This document shows positions 53,721 through 64,000 of a DNA stretch of 64,000 nt, piece after piece. Every line of letters starts with the position of its first letter. The stretch's first letter is position 1. The DNA comes from Turnera subulata (lineage: Eukaryota; Streptophyta; Magnoliopsida; Malpighiales; Passifloraceae): positions 65,008-129,007 of the forward strand of contig JAKUCV010007441.1 of the NCBI GenBank assembly GCA_028386065.3, written 5' to 3'. Under the pieces are notes generated by a model. It did not search any database, had not been told where the DNA came from, and saw nothing but the letters and a program-made list of their open reading frames with translations. A program made the position numbers and the translations under genes.

Positions 53721-55183
53721 TAGGGGAGAGCATCCGGTCTATTTGGTTTGGTCAGCCTTATTCGATCCGGTTTTTGGTCAGACCGAATTTCTGTGGAGGG
53801 TGTTCGAACCAATGTTCGAACCCAAATTGACCGAAGATCGAATTGACCGAAATATTTCGGTCCGAACATCGGTCAGTCCGAATTGTCCGACTAACACAAG
53901 TCAAAAGACAAAAAATTAAAAATTCCAAATTGAAATTACTAAGCTGACTTCAAATTTAAATTACATCGAGTTCCATATGTAAAGCATGAAACTTCAAGTA
54001 CATCAGCTTATCCAAATTCAAATACATCACCAAAATATGCAAATTGTTTGGCAATAAAAATTTTGCCCAAAGTCCAAACTCCATTCTCTAAAACTAACAT
54101 TTGAATTCAACACTTCATATTTCATATCTTCCAATTATATTCCCTTCCTGATTTCACATGAATCATAAGGGACAGCTCGATTCTAGCTCTCTGTTTTGCT
54201 TTACGTTGACTAGGAGATGCCTTACTGCACATGCTGGAAATTTAAAGAATCAAATGAGCCGTCGTTAGGTGTTAAACATAAACAAAAAGCAAGAGGGTTA
54301 ACACGGATTCGATGAATTAAAGTCACATTAAGGGTTAATTGTCCTTTGAAGAATTAGGGTTTCGAAAGATTAATTTGGGGATTTTTTAAAATTGAGCAAG
54401 GGTTGTTAAATCAGTGGAAGCCAGAAGAATTACAAGGAAGGGGAGGTCGGGGGATGGGAGAAGAAGAAGAAGGGGGAGGGCGGTGGCAGGATGCCTGTGT
54501 GAAGGTCGCGAGCGTGAGAGAGGTAGTCGCGAACAGAGGGAGACAAAAAGCAGACATGCAGAGAAGGAGGAAGAGAAAAACGGAGCAAGAGAGAAAGTAC
54601 CGAAACAAATCGATGCTTGGGTCGGCTGCTTCCCGTCGCACTCGTAGACAAACAGGAAGGAGAAGCCATCGGGGTCGCTGCCGAGTCACCGTTGCACTCG
54701 CAGTCAGGCACTGAGGTCGTCATTGCAATTGAACTGTGATAGAAAAAGAGAGAGAGAGTTCGATGGGGATGGAATTGGGGATTTTTTGTGTGTTAGGGTT
54801 AGAGAAGAGAGAGGCAGTCGCGATTTGTGTTTGTGGCGTGTGTTTTGCTGCTTCTTTCTTTTCTTAGTTCTTTAAATTTTATCCTTTACGTTTTATTTAC
54901 TTTTAGATTTAGCCGGTTAGTAATAGTACTAATAAAATAAGTTAGTAAGGGTTGGTTGGTTTGGGTTGGATTGGGGGGTTTTGTTCGTTTACTCGAGAAG
55001 ACCGATTGGTTTTTCGGTCAGACCAGAATTCGCCCAGCCTGCCCAAACCAAAATTAAAAGCTTATTCGGTCCTGATCGAACCAATCCAAAATTCTTAATT
55101 TGGTTCGGTCAGTGGTCTAACCAAAAATCATCCGGTTCGAACACCGGTCTTTTCGGTCAGTCCGGGTCAGCTGCTCACCCCTA
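53721..55183. mobile_element. Non-autonomous hAT element, 1463 bp
   Basis: Terminal inverted repeats TAGGGGAGAGCA and TGCTCACCCCTA with one mismatch, and a perfect 8-bp target duplication GGCAGTAG (53713-53720, 55184-55191). Subterminal regions are packed with 'ggtcagaccga'-type short palindromes, probable transposase-binding repeats. No transposase. The centre (54400-54720) is purine-rich on the plus strand, with no recognisable gene. Inserted in the leader between the Gypsy LTR and gag. Confidence 0.93.
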
Positions 55184-55291
55184 GGCAGTAGGTCCTTAGG
55201 GTGATAAATGTGCTTCTTTGTTGCCTATATGTGCATAGTCTGGTCATTCTCTTGGCATAACACGCATGCATATATTCTCATATAGGTACGA

Positions 55292-56280
55292 ATGGATCCG
55301 GTGGGAGGAAACCAGCATGCTGAGCAGCGTTTGGAAGATGACCAAGTATCAGTCGATCAGCCGCAACCAGTAGTGGGTGGACAAGTACCCGCGGTAGTAC
55401 CAGCAGACACCACACAGATGATGCATACCATGGCGCAGATCTTACAGCGTCAGGACGCTAGGGATGCCCGTTTGGAGGCCAGAGAAGCTCGTGAACAGGA
55501 AAATCAAGGACCTATTGAGGACCCTGTTTACACTAAGCTGTCTAAGCTAGGTCTTGATGCCTTCACAGGGGTTACTAACCCACAAGCAGTTGACGAATGG
55601 CTTCGACAAGCTCACCGAGTGATGCTGAATCTGAGATGCACAGATGATAGGTGGGCTAGGTATGTTGCATCCATATTCCGCAATGTTGCTGTAGACTGGT
55701 GGGATTCAGTAACACGTGACATGGTGAAACTAGTCACCATGCCTTGGGCACAGTTCACTGAGATGTTCCGAAGGAAGTTTGTCACAGATGTTTACCAGGA
55801 CCAACTCAAGCGAGAATTCCTGAGTCTGCGATAGCGAATTGGACAGTCGGTGAACGACTATGAGATCCAGTTTGATTGCTTATCCATCTATGCATCAGAA
55901 TATGTGTCCACACTAGAGGCCAGATGCAAGCGCTTCTGGGATGGTTTGCGATCCTGCATCCAAACAGTCATGGGATGCAAAGTTTATGAGACATACCAGG
56001 ATATGCTTGCAGATGCTCTTCGTGCAGAAGTTATCTGGATAGGGAACGAGAGAGAGAGATGTAAGAAGTTCGGAAGAGGAAATCTGCACAGATTGTTGGG
56101 AATCAGAGCAAGAAGTTCCAGAGCACCGGTAACAGGTCAGGGTATGGACAGACTCAATCCACGCCAGTATCTCAGGGTCGAGGAAAGAGCAACAGCTACA
56201 ACAACAATCGTGGGAGTTTATGGCCCCAGTCTGGAGGGACTTCATTTGGAGACACTCGCCCTAGACCTCATCTAACTAAG
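55292..56280 (+). pseudogene. Gypsy gag (broken)
   Basis: ATG at 55292. A Pro/Gln-rich N-terminus, then the retrotransposon gag domain ('KLGLDAFTGVTNPQAVDEWL', 'DWWDSVTRDMV', 'FRRKFVTDVYQDQLKREFL'). An in-frame TAG at 55832-55834 interrupts it, and a frame change near 56068 puts the basic C-terminal part in another frame; it then runs into the zinc knuckle at 56287. An acceptor-like 'catatag' ends at 55285, six bases before the ATG. Confidence 0.9.
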
Positions 56281-59200
56281 GTGAGGTGCTTTGAGTGCAA
56301 TGAAGTTGGGCATTACCGGAGTTCCTGTCCTAGGTTGGGAAGATCTAGAGTTGCTATTCCTACTCACACTGTACAAGCATCAGTAGCCAGCGTACCAAAT
56401 GGTTCTGGAGTTAGCCGAGGCTGTGGACGAGGAGCTGCTTCTACTCTGACACAGTCAGCTATGAACCAGAGTGCAACCGCTCGGAGGGCATTTGTGATCA
56501 CGGCTGAGGATGATCCAGAGAATGCTGATGTTATTGCAGGTACCTTTACAGCTTTCGGTAGTATTACATACACTTTGATTGATCTTGGTGCCACACATTC
56601 TTTTATCGCTCAGAGTTTTGCTACACAACATAGTTGTAAGGAAGAGAGTTTAGCATGTCCGTTGAGGGTTAGGTTACCCGCGGGCATAGTGGTGAGATTA
56701 ACACAAGTGTGCAAGGATGTTCTCCTTTCGTATAATGACGAGGTTTTCTTAGCTCGTTTGGTTGTGATGAACATGGGGGGATTCAACATAATCCTAGGGA
56801 TGGATTGGTTGTCAAGGTATAATGCCCTGGTGAACTGTCGGACCAAGGAAGTGTTGTTGACTTCCGATGGTGGACGACAAGTTTTGGTAACCGGTATTAG
56901 GAGAGCTGCTGCTACGTGTAGCATCTTTGCTATGCAGAAATTTGGAGTGAAGCCGCATAGCCCGGATGTTTTGTTGAACCACATCACAAGTGAAGATACA
57001 CAGGATCCTACCCCGGGAGATATATTTGTGGTGAAAGAGTTCCTTGATGTCTTCCCAGATGATTTGCCAAGTTTGCCACCCGACAGAGAGGTTGAGTATA
57101 CCATCAACCTGATGCCAGGAGTCACACCCATATCGGTGGCTCCATACAGGATGGCACCAACAGAGCTTCAGGAGCTGAAGAAGCAGTTGGATAAGCTGTT
57201 AGAAAAGGGTTTTATCAGACCCAGTACCTCACCATGGGGTGTACCAGTTCTGTTTGTCAAGAAGAAGGATGGTAGCTTGCGGATGTGTGTAGATTACTGC
57301 CAGCTGAACAAGGTGACAATTAAGAACAAGTACCCGTTCCCTAGGATTGATGACTTGTTCGACCAGTTGCAAGGAGCCACTGTGTTTTCCAAGATTGATC
57401 TTCGGTCTGGGTATCATCAGATCAAGATTGCAGAGAAGGACATACCGAAGACTGCCTTCCGCATACGGTATGGTCATTTCGAGTTCACAGTGGTACCATT
57501 TGGATTGACCAATGCACCAGTAGTGTTCATGTGCTTGATGCACTTGGTCTTGAATGAGTTTCTGGATAAGTTTGTTATGGTCTTCATCGATGATATCCTT
57601 ATTTACTCGAAGAGCAAGGAGGAACATGAAGAGCATTTGAGGATAGTGCTACAGAGGTTACGGGAGAAGCAGCTGTATGCCAAATTCAGCAAGTGTGAAT
57701 TTTGGCTTGGAGAAGTTTCTTTCCTTGGACATGTGGTAGGCGGGAATGGAATAAAGGTTGACCCTGCCAAAGTAAAGGCCGTGTTGGAATGAGAACCACC
57801 TAAGAATGTATCCGAAGTCAGAAGTTTTCTTGGACTTGCAGGATACTGTCGGAGGTTCATTAAAGGTTTTTCCTTATTAGCTAGTCCCATGACCAAGCTA
57901 TTGAGGAAGGAACAGGTATTTGTTTGGAGCCCGGAATGTCAGAAGAGTTTTGAGGAGCTTAAAAGGAAGCTGACCACGGCACCGGTTCTGACAGTACCGA
58001 AGCCTGATGTTGAGTATGTGTTGTTTTATGATGCATCGGGACTTGGTCTAGGAGCCGTGCTGATGCAAGAAGGACGGGTGATTGCCTACGCCTCTAGGCA
58101 GTTGAGGACTCATGAGAAGAATTATCCGACGCATGATCTTGAGATGGCAGCTGTGATTTTGGCTTTGAAGATTTGGAGACACTACTTATTTAGAGAGAAG
58201 TGTCGGATTTTCACTAATCACAAGAGTCTTAAGTACATCATGACTCAGAAGGAGCTTAACCTACAACAGAGATGTTGGGTTGAGTTACTTAATGATTATG
58301 ACTGTACTATCGAGTATCATCCAGGAAAGGCTAATATGGTAGCTGATGCCTTGAGCCGGAGACAATCAGAGGATACTTCCACTAGTTACTCGATGTTCTC
58401 ACTTATCGAGTTAAAGAAGCTGGGAGTTGGCTTGACAGTAGAAGATACAGGAGCTTTGCTGGCAAACATGAGTGTCAAGTCTAACCTAAGAGGATGGATA
58501 GTGGAGTTGCAAGATGGAGATCCCGACCTGGTCAAGCTAAAAGAAGGAGTAAGAAGTGGAAAAGAGGACAAGTTCCGTATAGCTGATGATTGAGCACTGA
58601 TGATTGGGAAATGGGTATGTGTACCCAATGTCAGTAATCTACGTAGTCAGATCCTGAAAGAAGGTCATATGACGCCATATGCGATGCATCCTGGAAGCAC
58701 CAAGATGTATCAGAACCTGAAGAGCCATTTTTGGTGGCCTCATATGAAGAAGGATGTAGCTGAGTATGTTGCAAGATGTCTTTCTTGCCAGTAAGTGAAA
58801 GCTGAGCATCAAACTCCAGCAAGAAAGTTGAGATCTTTGACAGTGCCAGAGTGGAAGTGGGAGATGATCACTATGGATTTTGTGATTGGTTTACCGATGT
58901 CTCGGAGGCAGTATGATGCTATTTGGGTCATTGTTGATCGATTAACAAAATCGGCTAATTTTCTACCTATTCGCCAAACTGATACCATAGACACATTGGT
59001 GGGTAAGTATGTTGCTGAGGTTGTGAGACTGCATGGGATTCCAAAGTCTATAGTCTCAGACAGGACCGAGGTTCACATCACATTTTTGGAAGAGCTTACA
59101 AGCAGCGCTAGGGACTAAGTTGAGCTTCAGCACTACTTTTCATCCTCAGACAGATGGACAGTCTGAGAGGACTATACAGACACTGGAGGATATGTTAAGG

Positions 59201-59911
59201 GCTTGTGCACTTAACTTCAGTGGGAGTTGGGATAAGTATCTACCCTTAGCAGAGTTTGCATATAACAATGGCTACCATTCCAGCATTAGTGTGCCACCTT
59301 TTGAGGCTCTCTATGGAAGGAAGTGTAGAAGTCCAGTATGTTAGAATGAAGAAGGTATGAGACTGATCGTTGGACCAGAATTAGTCCAACAGACAGTGGA
59401 CAAGATCCAGACGGTGAGACAGTGCTTGAGAGCTGCTCAAGATCGGCAGAGGAGCTATGCCGACAAACACCAACGTGAGATGGAGTACAATGTTGGTGAG
59501 AAGGTTTTCCTCAGAGTAGCACCTTGGAAGGGTGTAATTAGGTTCGGCAAGAGAGGGATGCTGAGCCCAAGGTATATTGGACCCTGTGAGATCGTGGAGA
59601 GAATTGGACCACTAGCTTACAGGTTGTCCTTACCTGATGAGCTATCACGTATTCATGACGTGTTCTATGTCTCTATGCTGAGGAGATATCGATCGGATCC
59701 TAGTCACATTGTAGCTCCAGTAGATGTTGAGGTAGCAGAGGATCTTACCTACACAGAAGTGCCGGAGCAGATTCTTGCTCGGGAAGTTCGACAGTTGTGG
59801 AACCGTACCATTCTTATGGTCAAGGTCAAGTGGAGTAAGCATTCTGCTAACGAGTCTACAAGGGAAGTTGAAGAACACATGCGGTCCCAGTATCCACATC
59901 TCTTCACATAA
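56281..59911 (+). pseudogene. Gypsy pol (protease, RT, RNase H, integrase; broken)
   Basis: Zinc knuckle [14 protein letters not shown] (CCHC) at 56287. Protease region '[10 protein letters not shown]', where the family usually has D-S-G or D-P-G. Reverse transcriptase '[13 protein letters not shown]' and catalytic FIDDILIYS. RNase H '[14 protein letters not shown]', 'THDLEMAAV', then TNHKSL, where the catalytic TDH would be. Integrase zinc-binding H/H and C/C region ends at 58794, core 'ITMDFVIGLP' and '[17 protein letters not shown]', C-terminus 'KRGMLSPRYIGPCEI', and a chromodomain-like end (MVKVKWSKHSANEST). Stops: TGA 57790, TGA 58591, TAA 58792, TAG 59342; one frame change between 59060 and 59118. 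It cannot make an intact polyprotein. Confidence 0.93.
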
Positions 59912-59942
59912 TAGGAATGAATTTTGAGGACAAAATTCTTTT

Positions 59943-59955
59943 AAGGGGGGTAGAC
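59943..59955 (+). other. Polypurine tract of the Gypsy element
   Basis: AAGGGGGGTAGAC, directly before the 3' LTR. Confidence 0.75.
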
Positions 59956-62190
59956 TGTAACAGCCCGGGTAAAATTTATGTTTTTACCGGGACTGTAAAA
60001 AGCTTTGTACAGTAATTTACCTTATGAAATTAATCTTGGGTAATTATTTCAGGGTAAATTATACATTGGATTCTGAAAACCGACCCTTACCCCCACGTTC
60101 CCGTTTTTTCTGCAGATTTTTCGGACCAGAGTTGGCATTTTTCGGGTCCAAGAATCTTAAGAAAAGTCAGGTTTAACCTCAAATTATCGGGCCAGAAATT
60201 AAGTCAAGGGGGCATTACAGTTATTTTCTGGTCCGGACGGAACACGACTGCATGATTGAGTCACACAACCGCCTCTTCCCTGTGCAGTTCGTGATTTGTT
60301 TCTTGTGCGCTTGTGAAATTTTGTCTGTGATGCCGTGCCATGCCTGCTTTATCCTTTCCGCATTTTTCCTCCACCACTGCCCTCACCTGCAAAAAGACCA
60401 TCACCTACATTTTCTCTGCAAACGACCCTGCCCAGTATCCCTACATCACCTCCTGCATACTACCTAAAAAAAGAAAGAAAACAAAACAACACACAAACAC
60501 CACCGTGACCCGAGCCACCCGCGCGCGCCACCATCCCTCCGCGCCGCCTCCCTCTCCTCCTTCCTTTCCTTTCTCCCTCGCCCGCCTGCGTACCGCCCCC
60601 TGCAGCTTTCGTCGCTGTCGCCGACACGACCAGTGAGACGACCCACCAAAGCCACGACGAGCCTCTTCTTCCTCTCCACGCCGACGCCGCCATCGACGCC
60701 CTCGCCTCGCTACACCGCCACTGGAGACCACCTGCAGTCCCGTCGCGCCATCCTTCTTGTTGCGTCGCCATCGCCGCTTTTGTCCTCCTACGTGTGACAG
60801 TCGAGTCACGAGTCTCCACGCGCCACCACTTGCAGCAGCAACGTCGCCGACCCCTTTGTCCACACATCGACGCCGCCACGACCCACCTACTGCCGTCGCT
60901 CCGTCCCTTCCGCGAGCCACATCTCGCGCCACCGCCGTCTGCAACCCCCCCCCCCCCCCCCCCCCCCCCNGGGTTGACTCGCGCCTGGTACCTGGGCTGA
61001 GATGTGTGGGTTGGGTTAGGTTTGATTTGGGCTAGGGTTGGGTTTAAGCATGCTGGGCTTGCGCTTTGGGCCTGGTTTGGGGCTGGGTTTCTGGACATGA
61101 GCTGGACAATATTATTCAGGCCCAGTCCGAATTAATTTAAAAAAAAGAGAAAAATAAATGTATATATATATATATAATTTTGGAATTATAAAAATATACA
61201 TATTACATATATAATTTTTCTGGAAATAATAAAAAAGTAGTATATGGTTATATTTTGTGGAATAAAAGAAATAATTACTTTCATATGATAATTATAACAT
61301 AATTATTAAATTGTGGTAAATTCTCTTAAGGATATATAGGATGTAAATGTTTTACCGGAAAATATTATATGATAAATACCTTTGAAATACGTTATAATAA
61401 TTCCTTTTAGGAAAAGATATAAACGTACGTTAGCATTTGAGGAAATATTTTATGATAAGTATATTTTTGGAAAATACGGCAAAAAAGTATATACATGGTA
61501 TAGGATTATATTTGTGAGGATAAATGAAATAAGTACTTTGACACAATATTATTTTGGGAAACAACGTAATTATAATAAGATTTATATCCTTTGATAAAAA
61601 AGTTATATGATAAATACTTTTTTTTAGAAAAGAATATAAATACGCATGGAAATATTTTGGAAAGGGTATTATCAAAGTATATGCCGGAATAATAACCGGG
61701 TATAAGTATAGTATGGTATTTTGACACATGAAAAATAAATGGTGAATGATGATGATAACAGGGTTTCACCGGGACGTACACGAACCAGTTTAGTTTTATT
61801 TTTACGGTATAGCATCATTTGCATTTATGTGCATCTTATGTGAGTATATGCTATTGTTTGCTATTTAGGAGCTGATAACGAGCAGTATCCCGAGGAACCA
61901 GTGCCGGGACAATTTGAGGACTTTCAGGAGTAGGGGAAATCGGCTAAGGTGAGGATGGATAACCTTTGATATGTTGCACATGATACTGTGTTTGTTTTTC
62001 TGTGATTATTTTGCCTGATTGAACTGCTGAGCCAATTGAGTTTGATTGTGGTTTCATTGCTGTGGTTGTTGATTGTGGACATACTGATATGATGAGATAA
62101 TTGGGTAATTGGAAGTTGTGTTGACGACTTATTTGTCGCTAGGAAAGTAGTGGTACGACTAGATGGTTAGAGACTGTTTTGTGGTGGCTA
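59956..62190 (+). repeat. Gypsy 3' LTR (5' part, interrupted)
   Basis: Matches 50710-52970 with scattered differences. Compared with the 5' LTR, about 50 bases after the GC-rich block are replaced by a C-run and an N (60945-60970), which removes the first donor. It stops at GGCTA/TGTAAC where another LTR begins; the 5' LTR continues uninterrupted there. Confidence 0.93.
60945..60970. other. C-homopolymer and undetermined base (assembly gap)
   Basis: 25 C residues followed by N. The 5' LTR shows CCCCCCCTCCCCCC then GAGGTGAGC here, so the sequence is probably unresolved rather than a real change. Confidence 0.85.
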
Positions 62191-64000
62191 TGTAACAACC
62201 CAGGTAAAAATTTCATTTTTACCGGGACTGTTTAAGTTAATGTACAGTAATTTACCAATGATTTTTAATCTTGGGTAATTAAATTATGGTAAATTGAGTA
62301 TTGGAATCCGAAACCGAGCATAGTCCTACGACCGGGATTTTTCTGCGGATTTTACGGACCAAGTTGGGATTTTTCCGGGTCCGGGAATCTTCGGAAAAGC
62401 CGGGGTTATTCTCGAATTATCGGACCAAAAATAAGATAAGTGGGTATACCGGATATTTTCTGGTCCAGGTGGGTCACACTTCACATGCAGCATAGTAACT
62501 GCATAATTGAAGTTCAATTATTCAGCCGTCAATTCCTATTCAGCCTGTGACTTATCAATAATTTTGCTGCTTTTAAATTATTCTTCATCTGCCACCCTAT
62601 GCACGCCATCACCAACTTCACCATCTCTCCCTCTCCTTGCTTTTCTACTCCTGTTCCCTGCAAATTCACAAACCAGTGAAACAAAAGAAAGGAAAAAAAA
62701 AAGAAAAAAACACAACACACACACAAATCAGCAAAACGTTATCGTTTTGCAAAAGCCACCTCCTTCCCCATTCTTTTTTTTTTCTTTTCTCTTCTTCCAC
62801 CACACCGGCCAACCACCCGCTGCCGGCCGAGCTACCTTCAGGCGCCTCTCCTCTTCCTCGTCGCAGCCACCTGAAGCCACCACCGTGAACACCGCCTTCC
62901 TTCCTTCCTGTCGCAGCAAGCCGGCGCTACGACCAACCCGTCCTTCCTCGCCGTCTACGAACCGACGAAGCTGCCATCCCCTCCCTCCAGTCGCCTCCTC
63001 GTCGTACACCACTCCAGCCTCGTCACCGCGCCATCCTGCTCGCGGTCGCCGTGCCTCACGCCGTCGTCGCCTCACCAAGCAGCCCGTCTCGCCACGCCGC
63101 CACCTCTGCAAGGCAAGGTGAGCATACCCGAATGAGGAGGTCCGACCCGGGAACGTGGGTATGGGTTGACCCGCGCCTGGATGTGATTTGGGTCTGTGGA
63201 ACGTGACCTGAGCCTTGGGCTCGTGGTCTGGGCTAACACGCCTGGGCCTATGCGCGGGCCTGGCCTGAGCTGATGGGTTCTAGCTGGCCTGGGCTTGGGC
63301 CTTGAGTCTGGGCTTGGGTTCTGGGGCCCAGTCCGATTTAGTAAAAAAAAAAAAAAGAAAATGAAATCTGGGAGGAAAAATAAAATGGAAGAAAATAAAA
63401 ATGAGATGGGGAAAAATATATATATTGGTATGGAAAATAAATATTTCGAGGAACAATTTTAGAAAATATTATATGGTATATGGAAAGAAAATAGTAATTT
63501 GTAGAAGTAATATTTTGGAAAGTACATACCTAGGAAATAAATTTTGGAAAGGGTATTATCAAGGTAGTAAAATACCGAAATAGTACCCGGGTATAGGTAT
63601 GAGTATAGAATAGTATTTTAACACTTGAAATAAATGGTGAATGATGATAATAATGGAGAAATAATCCGGGAAGGTAACCGAGCCGAGTTTATATTTAATT
63701 TACGGTATACAGTATTAGCATAACATTTGCATACCATCTTATATGTGCATATTATTGAATGATATAGGAGTTGATAACGAGCAATTTGCTGAGGAACCGA
63801 ACTTGGAACTTGCTGGACAATTCCATAATTGATATCGGCTAAGGTGAGGATGGATAACCCTTGTTATGTTGCCTGTAATACTTTGTGTGCTTTGTTGTTC
63901 GATTGAACTGCTGAATTGTTGATTGTTTGCTGATTGACTGTTGTGGTTATTATTGTTGCTTTTGGACTGTGATATAGACTCTGTGGATATTATGCTGAGA
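62191..64000 (+). mobile_element. Second Gypsy-type LTR, related family, runs off the window
   Basis: Starts TGTAACAACCCAGGTAAAAA with the same terminal hairpin and the same overall plan (GC-rich block with a ~200-codon frame from 62507, donor AAG/GTGAGC at 63117/63118, AT-rich stretch, acceptor GATATAG at 63767, exon-like block 63768-63843 ending AAG/GTGAGG). The sequence is clearly diverged from the 5' LTR at 50710. It is inserted in the 3' LTR of the first element; its own 3' end and target duplication lie outside. Confidence 0.88.

Larger units (their letters stand above)
50710..62190 (+). mobile_element. Ty3/Gypsy chromovirus-type element (Tekay/Del-like), 3' LTR interrupted
   Basis: 5' LTR 50710-53696, leader with a nested hAT (53721-55183), gag at 55292, pol to 59911, polypurine tract, 3' LTR from 59956 to 62190 where another LTR is inserted. 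Domain order gag, protease, reverse transcriptase, RNase H, integrase is Ty3/Gypsy. The long LTRs and the integrase C-terminus followed by a chromodomain-like end point to the Tekay/Del lineage. The two LTRs differ only at scattered sites over ~2.2 kb. The left flank is ATTTT; the matching right target site is outside the window. Confidence 0.95.

Noticed and set aside
54403..54723. Arg/Glu-rich open frames inside the hAT element as a transposase
   Set aside because: No BED finger, RNase-H-like core or hAT C-terminal dimerisation motif; it is purine-rich filler.
60252..61098. Gene models in the 3' LTR GC-rich block
   Set aside because: They cross an N and an artificial C-run, and duplicate the 5' LTR block, which I treat as an LTR feature.

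Overview
This is a nuclear window from a flowering plant, almost certainly a eudicot. Small introns, a plant S-protein homolog (SPH) cluster, a FAR1-related gene, a tRNA-derived SINE and layered Gypsy, Copia, TRIM, MULE, hAT and Stowaway-like elements all point that way. The species cannot be named from the sequence.

1-14.5 kb: the tail of a Gypsy-type LTR, then three minus-strand SPH genes (1920-2450, 5996-6538, 10624-11151) and one broken SPH copy (7819-8030). They lie in duplicated cassettes that share flanks. Between them sit a Mutator-like element (3411-5459, 10-bp target duplication) with a nested MITE, a Stowaway-like MITE (8283-8548) and a TRIM (8736-9977, CTCCC target duplication). 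At 11898-12393 is a copy of the 5' end of the FAR1-related gene, followed by an LTR-like block and a MULE terminal repeat.

14.5-23.4 kb: a decayed Ty1/Copia element (14532-23351, TATTT target duplication) split by a 2.85-kb Gypsy solo LTR. Its interior holds arrays of short inverted repeats whose arms vary but stay complementary.

23.4-28.9 kb: a complete FAR1-RELATED SEQUENCE gene (FRS11-like, three coding exons, 679 aa) with an AUG-stop upstream ORF, then a minus-strand tRNA-Gly(UCC).

30.5-34.8 kb: a second MULE (4314 bp, perfect 10-bp target duplication) carrying a GRF zinc-finger gene on the plus strand and a spliced, unrecognised Arg/Gly-rich gene on the minus strand. A SINE with a 17-bp target duplication follows at 35.2 kb.

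36-48 kb: the ordinary gene-rich part, with an RNF170-like RING E3 ligase (minus), a plastid-type LON-domain protein (plus), a dienelactone hydrolase family protein (plus) and MIC10 of the mitochondrial MICOS complex (minus). They are unrelated housekeeping genes. I worked out exon boundaries by hand from splice sites and reading phase.

50.7-64 kb: a chromodomain-type Gypsy element (Tekay/Del-like) with ~3-kb LTRs and a polyprotein broken by five stops and two frameshifts. A hAT element sits in its leader, and a second related LTR is inserted in its 3' LTR and runs off the window. The most interesting signals are in these LTRs: a conserved 76-80-nt exon-like block with matching splice sites in three diverged LTRs, and hairpin arrays with compensatory changes.
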